In this document: piece by piece, positions 23,014 to 34,577 of the stretch
Numbering within the stretch: the first letter of the stretch is position 1
Layout of the letters: the number at the start of each line of letters is the position of its first letter
Assembly: GCF_000204055.1 (NCBI RefSeq)
Contig: NW_006768796.1
Location: 790,081 to 854,080, forward strand
Direction: 5' to 3'
Source of the DNA: Melampsora larici-populina 98AG31
Lineage: Eukaryota; Basidiomycota; Pucciniomycetes; Pucciniales; Melampsoraceae
Length of the DNA: 64,000 bases
Notes under the pieces: generated by a model
The model's database searches: none
What the model was told of the DNA's origin: nothing
What the model saw: only the letters and a program-made list of their open reading frames with translations
Position numbers and translations under genes: made by a program

Positions 23014-26000
23014 GGATCCCGGTATCCTCACCCCCCCCCCCTAGTAACTCCACCACCCCCTCCCGTTCACAGCTAGTGAAAGGCTTAGTCGCTGCTGACA
23101 CAAGTCGTGACAGTGCTAGCTTGAACCGCGCTCTCAGCACTCACTGAGAATTTTCTTTGATTGTTTCCCTAACAAAACATCATATAGGTACAATAATTGA
23201 AGGATCCTTCAAGTGTTGCGCGAAACAAACAAACAATATGAATCGAGATCGCTCCGACCGATCGAATTTGAATCGATCGGAGCGATTGGAAAACAATTCT
23301 GAGAAACAATCAATCAGACCGATTGAATTGATCGTGTCGAGTGCCTTATATGTTTCCCTTTTTTTGGGTTAGTGTGGTTAAGCATTTGAAAGACCAGATA
23401 AAAAAACACATGATGTCAGGAGAACCGATTGAATTGATCACATTGTGTTCTTGTGCTCAATCCACTCGGTTCTCAACCCTTTTGAGCAAGTGTGATTGCT
23501 CGGGTAAATTCCGTAGCTTATTGTGTAGCTGGACAAAGTTTGATATCTTTGATGACTCGATTACAAGATTCATTACCAAAGACAAAGGAGTGTGGTGTCA
23601 AAATGAATGACGAGAGCCAACAAGGCGATGATCTTGTAGAGCTACAGAGACAGACAAGGAGAGAGAGAAGGACAATTCAGATCCATGTATGTATTTGGTG
23701 GATCTTATAGTGTTTGTCCTAGGATGTGTTGAGCATTGTACGACTAGACCACTCCATGCTCGACTGTGGCCGGATCTGCTGATTCTACTGGGATAGGACA
23801 AGTTCTTTTGTTGTGACCTGTCTTGTGGCATTGGCTACATCGAGGACCGTTTTGTTCAGCTTCCTGATGCTCATGACGACAAAGATCGCGCTTGGTCTTG
23901 TTCGAAGATCCTGTAGGCCGACCACGAGATCGAATCGGAGCTGGATCACCAATGGTGGGAGTTGGACTGACAAGAATCCGGCTTAACTGACTCCACAACA
24001 CGCTCTGTTGATGGGCTGGGAGAGTGTTATGTTGTGCTCGTACGAGGTTGAGTAGCGAGTCAAAGTTAGGTGGTTGGTTGTGTATAACTGGGTCAACTAA
24101 AGGCGGTTCTAGATGCCAATGAGGGTCGAAGTGGTTCACAGCCAATTTCCTTGAAGATAACATGAGATGCTTCAGGAAGTGGGCACAGGGCAATCCTTTT
24201 GATCCAGAAAGTACGTAGGTGCAGTTGTTGGTGTCATCTAAAGAAAGGGCTTTTTGATACTGCTTGTAGGTCTATTTGTGATTTGGGTTTAGAATGTTTC
24301 ATAATGAATCAGGAAAGGAATTGTTGGGAGGAAACTAGACAAGAACTTACCTCTGGTAGTGCATAGTGCGAGATTTTTCTGTTGACATCAGTCCAGATTT
24401 GAGGACGAAGTCGAGATAAAGTATGAGTTCGATCAAAGGCTATACGGTGTTCTATCCTATCTCTTTGCTGTTGACAAACAAATTCCAGCTTGGTGTATAC
24501 AGTTGCAAGATCACCAGTTGATGTCCAGATCCAGCCTTTGATACCAGCATGACCACCTTCAATCCGAGAGGTGACGGTGTGACCAAAATGTTTTATATCC
24601 TTTGTCCAAGCAGTTACAAACTTTTCCTTGTGAATCACCCACGTACTCTTGATGTAATTGAAAGAAGTCTCGCCAATATCAGTTCGAAGAGCCTCAAAGC
24701 GTGCTTCGAAGTCTTCGGGAGAGATCGAGTTGCAAATTTCCTGCCAGCTGCTTTGAAACGCTTTCCATTGCTCGTCTGTTAATTTCATCTTGATGTTAGC
24801 TTGAATATTTTTCTCGATATGCCATTTGCAGAGTAGATTCTTGGTGTGTGGTAGAGTTTCCTTCAGAGCGTTCATCAAGGCGAGCTCTCTATCAGTCACA
24901 ACAGCCTGCAGATTTGAAAGCTTGGACCCAAAGCACAGCTTCATCTGCTCCAAAACCCATCGATAGTCGGCTTCAGTTTCTTGTCGCATTAGACCAAAGC
25001 ATAGAGAGATAGACTGATGTGTTGGTGAAACTCCCATCACGTGGAGGAGTGGCATTTGAAACCTAAGACAACCAAACCACAAAAATCAGTCAGTCTCAAC
25101 TCTGATTAAACTTGATTGCTGTGAAAGATCTCACCGATTGGTTTTGTAAGTTGAATCCATCAGTAGCACATCAGATGTCCAGAAGTCCGAAGCCGACTTC
25201 ACACTAGCTTTGGGGGCAACAAACAGACGTAGGAGTCGGTGATTAGAATCCAGTTCATAGGTATGGAACACATCATTTGCCTTGAGGTTGTCTATCAAAG
25301 CTTCAAGTGGAGTGCGTCCATTGAGATCCAAAAGTTTTTGTTTCTTGATCATGTTGTAGATGTCCTGGCTGGTTGACAAGTTAGTGGGATCGGATGCCTT
25401 CAAGGTGCGTAGAATGAGTCGTGGAGGAACACCTGCATTTGCAAGGTTAATAACAAAGTTGTGCTGTTCTGGTGCAAGTTTACGTGAAGCTGGTATCTCA
25501 GCAAGGTTTGTAGAAGGTTCATGATTGTTGTGCTGATCATTTTTAAATTCAATCTTCCACTGATGAGTGATTTCCACACGTCGAATTGTAGCAGACCAAT
25601 TGCATCCCAGAAGTTGAGTTGAGGTGGATCGAACTGCACTGACGACTTGCTGAGGTGTTCCACCATGAGAACAGGCAAAGACTCGTTTCTTTTGTCTCTT
25701 ATGTTTATCAGAACAGGTGCGGGTGATTTCAACCAGTAGCCTGATCCTTTGGCATAGTTCCGCAGTGCATCTTCAGCTTCTTGTAAGGATGGGTATATAA
25801 CTTCGCCAAAATCCATTTTTGAGGTGTGGTGTGTTGTTAGATGATGACAAGAGTTTTTGAGTTGTGAGCTGTGGAGTTGGATGATATGGAGCTGGGAAAA
25901 AGTTGGATAGAGCTGAGCTTTTTGGGTGAACTTCAAAAATTACAAAGATGGGAGCGTGGTTCAATCTGGCACTGTCACGACATGTGTCACCAGGCACTAA

Positions 26001-26067
26001 GCCTTTCACTAGCTGTGAATGGGAGGGGGGTGGTGGGGTTACTAGGGGGGGGGGGATACCGGGATCC
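23014..26067 (-). mobile_element. MULE (Mutator-like) transposon, FAR1 type
   Basis: A 3,054-bp element with inverted ends GGATCCCGGTATCC followed by a C run, then CTAGTAAC and a CACCACCCCC-like tract for about 80 bp. It is flanked by TATTAATC at 23,006-23,013 and 26,068-26,075. It lies upstream of the KDZ start inside element A. It holds one gene, on the reverse strand. Confidence 0.9.
23744..25816 (-). pseudogene. MULE transposase with FAR1 zinc domain, SWIM and CCHC knuckle
   Basis: Start ATG 25,816; exons end at 25,135 and 24,351 and resume at 25,062 and 24,272. The N-terminus (MDFGEVIYPSLQEAEDAL) leads to a FAR1-type zinc fold (ITRTCSDKHK, FACSHGG, GCNWSA, HNNHEPS). A one-base frame change near 25,745 separates the start from that fold. 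The MULE DDE core follows: LLMDSTYKTNRF (first Asp), VVTDRELALMNAL (second Asp), CKWHIEKNI. The SWIM motif is NNCTYVLSGSKGLPCAHF and the C-terminal knuckle is CSQCHKTGHNKRTCP. Both introns restore frame, which argues for real splicing. The early frameshift makes this copy probably inactive. Confidence 0.88.
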
Positions 26068-26074
26068 TATTAAT

Positions 26075-26420
26075 CAAGCCCCTATGATACGACCTGTTCT
26101 GAAAATGAAAAAGAGGGTTTGCCTTGATTTTGAACCTTTACCCCAAAGGGGACATTTGACAGCCCTAATCTTCCAAAATCCTATAGAGATGTCGAATCTG
26201 GACAATTGCTCCTTGAATATTCGAAAATTGACTAGGGCTGTATTATTCAAACCGCTATGATACGGCCTGTTCTGAAAATGAAAAAGGGGGCTTTTGTTGA
26301 TTTTGGGCCTTTACCCCAAAGGGGACATTTGACAGCCCTAATCTACCAAAGTCCTATAGAGATGTCGAATCTGGGAAATTGCTCCTTGAATATTTCCAAT
26401 ATTGCCTAGGGCTGTATTTA
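26075..26420. repeat. 173-bp direct tandem duplication
   Basis: Two head-to-tail copies (starting 26,075 and 26,248) share GATACG-CCTGTTCTGAAAATG, CCCCAAAGGGGACATTTG and TAGAGATGTCGAATCTGG with scattered differences. No coding sense is seen. Confidence 0.7.
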
Positions 26421-26424
26421 CACT

Positions 26425-26473
26425 AGCCTTCATTATTGTCCCACCAGTTAATTGTGGGACAATATTGAAGGCT
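26425..26473. repeat. 49-nt near-perfect hairpin
   Basis: A 20-bp stem (AGCCTTC, ATTGTCCCAC and their complements, one mismatch) encloses a 9-nt loop CAGTTAATT. It could be a tiny foldback remnant. Confidence 0.6.
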
Positions 26474-26737
26474 ACCGCTGTATGTAATGAGTAGACCATT
26501 GTTGACTCAACCACGGATCAGTGTGAGGGCCATTGAGTTCAAAGTGATAACAAGTTACATATTGTGTGACGTCTGACACCTGGTCACCTTGTTCCTCTTC
26601 CCATTATTGATTTCTTTGTGTTGGTGATTAAACATTGCTCCATGTGGAGTACATAACAAAGGTCCATGGTGAAAGATGTGCAACTGGTGAGCTTTGACCC
26701 AATTGAAGATCAGCCTTTGTAAGAAAAAATTTTTTCT

Positions 26738-27707
26738 GATGGAGTGTTGTTTTGTGCTTTGTGGGAGCCAATACTGCTCTTTTTGTGATTGAAGATGAAA
26801 TTGCAACTTGAAGATGATGGAATTTGAGGAAATTTCATTAATGAAATTTTTCCAGCATATAGTAAAGCATATTTAAAAAAGAAGCAAAACACTAATATGG
26901 CACATCTTTGTGCCAATAGTGTGTTGTTTTGTGCTTTGCGGGAGCCAATGCTGCTCTTTTTGTGTTTGAAGATAAAATTACAACTTGAAGATGTTGGAAT
27001 TTGGAGAAATTTCATTAATGAAAGTTTTCCAGCATATACTAAAGCACATTTAACAAAGAGGCAAAACACTAATATGGCACATCTTTGTGGTGATAGAGTG
27101 TTGTTTTGTGCTTTGCAGGAGCCAATACTGCTCTTTTTGTGTTTGAAGATAAAATTGCAACTTGAAGATGTTGGAATTTGGAGAAATTTCATTAATGAAA
27201 GTTTTCCAGCATATACTAAAGCACATTTAACATAGAGGCAAAACACTAATATGGCACATCTTTGTGGTGATAGAGTGTTGTTTTGTGCTTTGCGGGAGCC
27301 AATACTGCTCTTTTTGTGTTTGAAGATAAAATTACAACTTGAAGATGTTGGAATTTGGAGAAATTTCATTAATGAAAGTTTTCCAGCATATACTAAAGCA
27401 CATTTAACAAAGAGGCAAAACACTAATATGGCACATCTTTGTGGTGATAGAGTGTTGCTTTGTGCTTTGCGGGAGCCAATGCTGCTCTTTTTGTGTTTGA
27501 AGATAAAATTGCAACTTGAAGATGTTGGAATTTGGAGAAATTTCATTAATGAAAGTTTTCCAGCATATACTAAAGCACATTTACCAAAAAGGCAAAACAC
27601 TAATATGGCACATCTTTGTGGTGATAGAGTGTTGTTTTGTGCTTTGCGGGAGCCAATACTGCTCTTTTTGTGATTGAAGATGAAATTGCAACTTGAAGAT
27701 GATGGAA
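26738..27707 (+). repeat. 177-bp satellite array, left arm
   Basis: Five full units repeat at exactly 177 bp (the TATGGCACATCTTTGTG phase falls at 26,897, 27,074, 27,251, 27,428 and 27,605). 177 is a multiple of three, so long frames stay open on both strands; these are not genes. The arm continues at 34,578 beyond the Ngaro insertion and is mirrored at 39,850-40,610. Confidence 0.9.
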
Positions 27708-27929
27708 TGCCCCGGGTGACCAAAGGCACGACGTTTCCCGGAAGTTCCACTGAACTTGGGAGACGCGGGTAAAAGCGATGAAAAGTGTAAAGACTCGGTA
27801 CCGAGTATTTACAAAGAGAGGAAGAGAAATTTACTCAGAGAGAAATTCCTCATCCCCAACGCTTTTCACAACTCACCCGCGGATCACAAGTAGGATAGAG
27901 AAGAGAAAAATTATTCAAATTTTTCATAG
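27708..27929 (+). repeat. Ngaro repeat A1
   Basis: A 222-bp copy starting TGCCCCGGGTGACC, nearly identical to A2. Confidence 0.9.
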
Positions 27930-27990
27930 ATTGTTATCATAGAATAGAGCTGAATAACTGACTAGTGTTATACAACAACCAGTAGATCAC

Positions 27991-29235
27991 ATGGACAACA
28001 ATAGTGTTAGAAATTTCAACGAGAAGGCAAGACAAAGAATGTTAACAAGGAAGCAAGCGTCAAATCAACAGAACCAAGAAGACGATGAGAATGGAAGCGG
28101 ATCTGGAGAACAGAATGTAGGAGACGGACAACTAGAACAAACAAACAAAACGATAAACCAAAAGACGGCTGAAGAGGAATTAGAGGACGATGAATTGGGA
28201 GGAAATGAGACAAGGAATGAGGAACAAACAGGAAGGAATGGAGAGGTTGGCGGAGGAACAGCAGAGAACATGATAAATATACGTAAGTCGGATAGGAAAA
28301 AAAAAAAAAAAAATAGTTTCAATTCTCCTTGTGATAGTGTGGAAAGAAAAAGCGTGATCGGGAGCGGTGAAGTGATATGAAAGTGTGATTCAATCTTACA
28401 TTAATACATCCGATACACGATATCCTTACTATCAAGAAGACCCTACCCTAGCAAACTTCCCAACGAAGTCCTCCCCTCTCTACACCCAAATTCCTCCAAA
28501 TTCCTTCCTTTTCTCCAAAGAAACAATAGGTTATATCCGTTCTATATAACTTCGCTAACAGGAGAGAGATACTAAAGGTGTCTGATATATTCTATAAACC
28601 ACGGGGAATGGACAGGAGGCAGAATATACGCCGAGACAGAGTGTGTTAGAAGAGAACGTGATTGTTTATCCTATTGGATGCGGGTGTTTGATTATCATAT
28701 TGGGTGCGGGTGTTATCGGGTGCAGTTGTGATGTGACTTGTGACTTGGATGTGGGAAAAGGACGAGAAAAGTGAATAGGAGGCAATATATCCGCCGAGAT
28801 GTTGGGAGCTGGAAGAGACCATAACTAGAGACCTGAGGAGTGAGCAGAAGTGGTAGCGAGGGGTTGACTGAGTGAAGAGATAGAAGACCTGTATGATTAA
28901 GCAGGTGTGGAGGGGGTAGAAGAAATGAGCGGGCTGCGTGTTAAGATAGTGATGAAAGAACGGACGCTGACAAGAGTTGTGATTGGGTGTAACGTTTTGT
29001 GTCTTTAGCAGGGGAAGACGATGAGGAAGAGGAAAGCCCTGAGATACTGCTACGACACAACAAATGGATAAATAATATGAGGCTTGCATTCGATAGAAAC
29101 GAGACCGCGAAGTTGACTATGCTACAAACTCAATACACGAGATGGTGTGGAGCACAGCAGACAGCTGAGAGAGACGTGAGTAATGTGGGGAAAGGAGTGG
29201 CGAGAATAAAAGCACTGAAGACTGACAGGGAATAA
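27991..29235 (+). CDS. Ngaro 5' ORF, spliced, Gag N-terminal part
   Basis: ATG 27,991. An exon ends at 28,282 (AC|GTAAGT) and resumes at 29,009 (TTTAG|CA) in frame, removing a 726-nt intron. The first part is rich in Asn, Gln, Glu and Gly; the second reads EILLRHNKWINNMRLAF and KALKTDRE. The stop at 29,235 is one frame away from the next ORF (29,237), where GNKLSQPMF would continue. The two may once have been a single Gag, or be joined by frameshifting. The function as a nucleic-acid-binding coat is inferred from position. Confidence 0.55.
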
Positions 29236-29236
29236 A

Positions 29237-30352
29237 TTGTCACAGCCGATGTTTGATGAGTTCGTGTTCGAAGACATCATAGAGAAACCGGGAGAAAACC
29301 CAACAATAGAGTCTCGTGCTGAACCAGTAACATCCGTGTCAAGAACTAAGACGAAGATAGCGAGTAAGATATCGATTGGAGCCTCCCTAACTCATTATTT
29401 ACCGGCCTTGTTGAAACACTTTGACGCGATTATGCGGACTCGAGATTCTCACATGACGGTGGCGATTTTTGACCCAAGATGGATCCTGCAAGACCAAGCG
29501 TTGATGTCCACAAAGAAGCTGCCAAAGCTGACTTGCTCATCGGAAACGGTGCCTTATGTTGGAATGAAGTATGATCATGAGTGGAGACTAGACTTGGCAG
29601 ATTGGATGATCCGGTTCGACCACATGGTGTTGTATCATAGAGAAATATACGACAAAATTGAAGGTCAAGATCCGATAGCGGAGAAGCTAGAAGCTCATAA
29701 GAAGATAGTCCTGAAAATCCAAGCCGAGCAACATGGAGCGTGGACACCAGCGTACCGTTATGATCTAGCCCAACGTAGAAGCGTCTGGGAGCATCGTCTA
29801 GCCGGCGGAACAATGGCAGACATCAGTATTAGAAACGAGGAGGTGTTACGGTTGGCGATAAATGAGTCAGAATTTTTCAAGGACAATTGTTACCAAAACA
29901 ATCCTTACGTGATTGGTGGCAGCTTACAAAATAAAAGTCCGATAGACGGGAAGACTTACAGCGCAACGGCCTCATGGGACTCAGTATCAGCCGTAGTGGA
30001 AAACCGAGTGATGGCGTCTTCAACGGCAGGCAGGATGCAACCACATCTGGCATCTACGTCAAACCTAAATGAAAATATTAATCAAAATAAGAGTCAACCC
30101 TATTATGCTCCTTATAATAAACACCAAAACCAAAATAGGAAGAATGGAGGTGGTTATGGAGATGGTGGGAATGCTTACGCGTATGGAAATAATGGTTATG
30201 GAAATCAGAACAATCAGATTAATAGTGGATGGGGGAGTGGAGGTAGTAGCCAGACCTTTCATCGTGGAAATGGAGGTCAGGGTAGAGGTAACGGGAGTGG
30301 TAGTGCAGCCTGGAGACCACGTCCAGGAATCGGTCCAGGGAGTTTTGATTGA
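29237..30352 (+). CDS. Ngaro Gag-like protein
   Basis: Open frame of ~371 codons with no recognisable ATG at its very start (first Met in MFDEFVFEDII). The middle is helical (SLTHYLPALLKHFDAIM, WRLDLADWMIRF). The C-terminus is Asn/Gly/Tyr-rich and ends in RGNGGQGRGNGSG, an RGG-like basic tail suited to binding RNA. Its place before the RT fits a Gag. No zinc knuckle is present. Confidence 0.65.
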   Translation: MSQPMFDEFVFEDIIEKPGENPTIESRAEPVTSVSRTKTKIASKISIGASLTHYLPALLKHFDAIMRTRDSHMTVAIFDPRWILQDQALMSTKKLPKLTCSSETVPYVGMKYDHEWRLDLADWMIRFDHMVLYHREIYDKIEGQDPIAEKLEAHKKIVLKIQAEQHGAWTPAYRYDLAQRRSVWEHRLAGGTMADISIRNEEVLRLAINESEFFKDNCYQNNPYVIGGSLQNKSPIDGKTYSATASWDSVSAVVENRVMASSTAGRMQPHLASTSNLNENINQNKSQPYYAPYNKHQNQNRKNGGGYGDGGNAYAYGNNGYGNQNNQINSGWGSGGSSQTFHRGNGGQGRGNGSGSAAWRPRPGIGPGSFD

Positions 30353-30582
30353 GTGAAGAGTGCCGAGGTGGCTAAGAAGTCAAAAGAGAACACTACAAAG
30401 TAAGGGATCATGATACTTGTAGAAAATTTGTCCTTTCCTGAAAAAGAAGTCTCTTCCCCCCCCCACCCCTAATTCCATCCGTTTTTCTGTTTAATCTGTG
30501 CCTGTGCTACGAAACTTGTTTGAGATTGATCGAGATAAGTATAATAGAAACTAATCAATGATGTCTGCTTTGCGTATGTGAA

Positions 30583-32499
30583 ATGAAACGAAGTTCCTCT
30601 CCGCCAGACTCGTCTGTGCAAATTGCCTTGCCAAATGTGAACCACAACAGCTCCCAGCGTAACCCGGAGCGAGCGAATAAGGAAGGAGAATTAGTGCAGG
30701 TCGTACACACCGAGGAGGTGTCAGCTAGTGGTGAACAGTGGCCATCGGGAATCAAGAGTGAGATGAATTTAGAGGAATGGTCGACTTTGCTGGAGAAACT
30801 AGACTTACTGGAGAAATGGAGACATGTGCTGGACGGATTGAAGAACGGATTCGACCAGGGAATACCGGAACACCGATTAGGAGAGCTGCGATGGTTTACA
30901 CCCGACAACCACACATCGGCGTTAGATGCGAAACTGAAAATCATGAATAACCTGGAAAGTGAGAGGAAACAAGGCAGAATTTATGGACCTTTTACACATG
31001 AAGAAGTACACGCACGGTTTGGATTCTTCAGAACAAACCCCATGGGTAGCGTGATAAATGGTGATGGATCAAATAGGATGATAAATGACCTATCATACCC
31101 GAAGAATGGGATTGTTAATAAGAAGAGAAAAAGGAGGATAGAAGGAGACGGAGTTGAAGAAGAGGAAGACGAGACATCAATATTCGACTATGAGAGAAGG
31201 GTAACGGATGAACTTACTTACCCAATTCAAGATATGACAATCCCTTCGGTTAACTCATTTGTGGACAAAGAAGACTTTGTGACCTCCTGGGATGATTTCA
31301 ACGTGGTGGTGGAATATTTCAAACTAAATATGACGGTTATTTTGTTATTGGCCCTTTTTGATTGGAAGAAAGCCTATAGGCAGGAACCTACGAAGATGTC
31401 CCAATGGCGTTATTTGATGATAAAGGACTTCAGGAATAGAATATGGGTAGATATGCGAACACCGTTTGGAGGTGTGGCGGGATGCGCGACGTTCGGTTGG
31501 TTAGCTGACGCATGGAGAGACATAATAGTTAAACTGCTGTCAGTGGATAAGGTGTTCAGATGGGTGGATGATAATATGTTTGTGAAGGTAGAAGGAAGTC
31601 ACTTACAAATGGCAGACGTAATTCAGATTAGCAAAGAGCTTGGGGTGAAGTCAAATCACGAGAAATTTAATGATTTTAAGTACGAACAGAAATATTTGGG
31701 CTTTGTCTGGAATGGGAAAGATAAAACCGTTAGATTACCGGACGAGAAGTTACAAGAACGACTCCAGCAAGTTGAAGACCTATTAAAACCGGGAGAGAAG
31801 TGGAAGATGAAGGAAGCACAGAAGATAGTGGGAAGGTTAAGCCATTTGGTGTACATACTTCCGGAAATGAGTTGTTATATGAAGCACCTGAACAAGTGGT
31901 CAAGAACATGGAGAAATCCTCAAGCAACGCAACTGGTACCGACGAAGGCCATTCAGGAATTAAGAGATTGGCGAATAGCCCTATTGGACATAAAGCCCTT
32001 ACAAATCACGCCAGATGTAGAGCCACTTGATGTCCAGTGGGTAGGGGATGCAAGTACTGGTTATGGGATTGGGATAGCAGTGGGTGAATATTGGACGAAA
32101 TTTAAGTATAAAGATGGGTGGGAATCGAACGGAGTACAGGATGGCGACCCGAAACGGAAGATAGCCTGGGCGGAAACGATCGCCGTCCGATTGGGGTTGA
32201 TTCTGCTGAAACACCTTCAACCAACACATAACCGGAAATTTGTGGTGTGGACAGATAACACTACGACTGAAGGTGTAATTAGATCAAGAAAATCTAGAGA
32301 CAAGACTGTAAACGAAGAGTGGAAAACAATTCAGTTGATCTTGAAGAGTTTCGGGTGTGAAATTATAGCGAGAAGAGTGACTTCGAAAGACAATAAGGTA
32401 GACGACTTATCTAGAGGTATTTCGACCGAGTGGAATAGAGAGAAGAACATTCGGCTAGAGGTACCATTCGATCTAAAGAACCTGTTAGAGTTAGATTGA
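30583..32499 (+). CDS. Ngaro reverse transcriptase-RNase H
   Basis: ATG 30,583, 638 residues, uninterrupted. RT motifs: FDWKKAYRQ near residue 256 (catalytic Asp), MRTPFGGVAGC and FRWVDDNMF near residue 326, a variant of YxDD. It lacks an aspartic protease, as in DIRS-order elements. RNase H follows with WVGDAST near 486, AWAETIAVRL and WTDNTTTEGV, and ends with a basic RRVTSKDNKVDDLSRG stretch typical of Ngaro. It copies the element RNA into DNA before recombinase insertion. No lesion was found. Confidence 0.93.
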   Translation: MKRSSSPPDSSVQIALPNVNHNSSQRNPERANKEGELVQVVHTEEVSASGEQWPSGIKSEMNLEEWSTLLEKLDLLEKWRHVLDGLKNGFDQGIPEHRLGELRWFTPDNHTSALDAKLKIMNNLESERKQGRIYGPFTHEEVHARFGFFRTNPMGSVINGDGSNRMINDLSYPKNGIVNKKRKRRIEGDGVEEEEDETSIFDYERRVTDELTYPIQDMTIPSVNSFVDKEDFVTSWDDFNVVVEYFKLNMTVILLLALFDWKKAYRQEPTKMSQWRYLMIKDFRNRIWVDMRTPFGGVAGCATFGWLADAWRDIIVKLLSVDKVFRWVDDNMFVKVEGSHLQMADVIQISKELGVKSNHEKFNDFKYEQKYLGFVWNGKDKTVRLPDEKLQERLQQVEDLLKPGEKWKMKEAQKIVGRLSHLVYILPEMSCYMKHLNKWSRTWRNPQATQLVPTKAIQELRDWRIALLDIKPLQITPDVEPLDVQWVGDASTGYGIGIAVGEYWTKFKYKDGWESNGVQDGDPKRKIAWAETIAVRLGLILLKHLQPTHNRKFVVWTDNTTTEGVIRSRKSRDKTVNEEWKTIQLILKSFGCEIIARRVTSKDNKVDDLSRGISTEWNREKNIRLEVPFDLKNLLELD

Positions 32500-32590
32500 G
32501 ATGGAGAATGAGAAGAAGGTTAAGAACTTTTTGATGGATGGAAATGGGTGAGCACAGAGTCGATGAACTAAAAGTTAAGAGGGAAGAAAG

Positions 32591-33771
32591 GTGCTGACTT
32601 TGTTTCTTAGGGAGATATGTTGGAAGGAAAATCCGATACAGATAAGACTTCTATCAGGAGGTTGGTCGCAAACGACCTTGGAGGGTTATAGTTCGGCGAT
32701 AGCGAAGGTGACGAGATTTGCTGAAAGTCAGAAGAAACAGAGAAACCAGGTCCTTCCGATGAATGTTAGGTTACTGCGAGAATTCATGGAGTGGGCAGGG
32801 AAAGGGAAAGACTTGGTACTAGAATGAGAAGGATCGAAGGTGTCGAAGTCGGAAGGGCATAAGGTGACAGCTGATACGCTTGCGAAGTACATTAGTGGGA
32901 TAAGGTCGTGGCACTTGTTTCACGACAAACCGTTCCCAGCCGAAAATGATCGAGTGATAAAGGCAATGCTGAAGGCGTCAAGTTTAGCAGATGCGGAGAT
33001 CGCAGAAAAGAAGAAGTCGAAATCAGTGAAGCAACCGATATTGTTACGTCATCTAGGTGAATTAGTTCAAGGATTGACCACAGACAATAGGAAAGACCAG
33101 GTAGCCCTAACGATTGCTTTGGTGGCGTTCTGGGGTATGGCGAGACTGGGAGAGTTAGTACCAACAAAGAAGAATAAACGTCAGATTAAGCTAGAAGACC
33201 TGGTTATAGGAGAGGATTTGTCTTACATTAAAATAGCGTTATACGGAGCGAAGACGGCGAAGCCAGGGGTGGTACAGTGGCTGCATCTTAGACGACTACC
33301 ATCCTTATTCGATCCGGTAGGAGCAATACTAAGACTTGTTAATATCTTAGACCAAAATCCAAAGGCAGAGTTGTTTAGCTTTCCTGGAGACGAGAAAACA
33401 AACGAAATATTTAAGAAGGCACAATTGATGAAGAAGTATCAGGAGAAAGGAAACTTACAGGTCACTCGTTTAGGGTTGGTGGAGCTACGATCAGGTGGAA
33501 TGATAGGAAACCATTAGAAGAGATAGTGAAGACAGGAAGGTGGGAGTCAGCGGCGTATCAGGTATATTTAAGGAAGTATACAGATGAACAATACGAAGAT
33601 ACGCAATACGTGTGGAGAGAGTTTCATGAACCGCGATTACCACATCCAGAAGAGACAAGTACGGTTAAGAGTTGGGAGAAGAAAGGTAGAGAGGTGGAAG
33701 AAGGAGGAAGGAGGAAACGAAGGAGGACGCAAGGAAGCTTGGGTTCAGGGAAGAAGGTACGAAAAGGTTAA
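32591..33771 (+). pseudogene. Ngaro tyrosine recombinase, frame broken
   Basis: The N-terminal SAM-like part (TLEGYSSAIAKVTRFAES) ends at a TGA at 32,825-32,827. The next frame resumes VTADTLAKYISGIRSWH. The first catalytic Arg lies in GMARLGELVP. Near 33,445 the frame shifts again, and the third frame carries the GHSFRVGGAT box (His-x-x-Arg) and TGRWESAAYQVYLRKY with the nucleophilic Tyr. All active-site residues are therefore visible but spread over three frames. This copy cannot integrate by itself. Confidence 0.85.
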
Positions 33772-33968
33772 ATTAATAGAGAGAGCGAGGGTGATCCTGT
33801 AAATAGAAAGGTTAATAAGAAATTAAACTTAAATAAGAATGTGACAAGAGAACATACAGAAAAGGAGAGGGAGGTTGGGTAGAACGAGAACCGGGAAGAA
33901 CCGGTACTCAGGCCGCGACGTGGTTGGGTTCTCCGCAGGCTCCGGACGTCGAGTCCAGAGTGTGGGTA

Positions 33969-34148
33969 GCGGAGAACCTAACCTGTCGGCTAGTCTACAG
34001 CCCAAAAGGCCCCCCCCAAACACGTTGAGGGACTAGAATAAGGCACTCAATAAAAAGACTAACTGATATGTTAGAGGCTCAGTGAGGAAAGTGCGTAAGA
34101 AGAAATAAAGTGGTAAAAGAGCAAAAGCAACCCCAAGAAGAAGTGGAA
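33969..34148 (+). repeat. Ngaro repeat B1
   Basis: 180 bp, GCGGAGAACCTAACC to AGTGGAA. Nearly identical to B2. Confidence 0.88.
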
Positions 34149-34369
34149 TGCCCCGGGTGACCAAAGGCACGACGTTTCCCAGAAGTTCCACTGAACTTGG
34201 GAGACGCGGGTAAAAGCGATGAAAAGTGTAAAGACTCGGTACCGAGTATTTACAAAGAGAGGAAGAGAAATTTACTAAGAGAGAAATTCCTCATCCCCAA
34301 CGCTTTTCACAACTCACCCGCGGATCACAAGTAGGATAGAGAAGAGAAAAATTATTCAAATTTTTCATA
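34149..34369 (+). repeat. Ngaro repeat A2
   Basis: Second copy of A1 with very few differences. Confidence 0.9.
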
Positions 34370-34396
34370 CCTCCCACCCACCCCGGCACCCACCTC

Positions 34397-34577
34397 GCGG
34401 AGAACCTAACCTGTCGGCTAGTCTACAGCCCAAAAGCCCCCCCCCCAAACACGTTGAGGGACTAGAATAAGTCACTCAATAAAAAGACTAACTGATATGT
34501 TAGAGGCTCAGTGAGGAAAGTGCGTAAGAAGAAATAAAGTGGTAAAAGAGCAAAAGCAACCCCGAGAAGAAGTGGAA
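34397..34577 (+). repeat. Ngaro repeat B2
   Basis: Second copy of B1; its end GTGGAA abuts the interrupted satellite unit. Confidence 0.88.

Larger units (their letters stand above)
27708..34577 (+). mobile_element. Ngaro-type (DIRS order) tyrosine-recombinase retrotransposon
   Basis: The element has split direct repeats in the order A1 (27,708-27,929), genes, B1 (33,969-34,148), A2 (34,149-34,369), B2 (34,397-34,577), the hallmark of Ngaro. It interrupts a 177-bp unit between GGAA and TTTGAGG with no target duplication, as expected for recombinase insertion. It encodes Gag-like, RT-RNase H and tyrosine-recombinase frames. Confidence 0.93.

Noticed and set aside
26710..27750. Long repetitive proteins on both strands (also 39,847-40,666)
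   Set aside because: They are translations of the 177-bp satellite, whose length is divisible by three; there is no start context, and both strands stay open equally.
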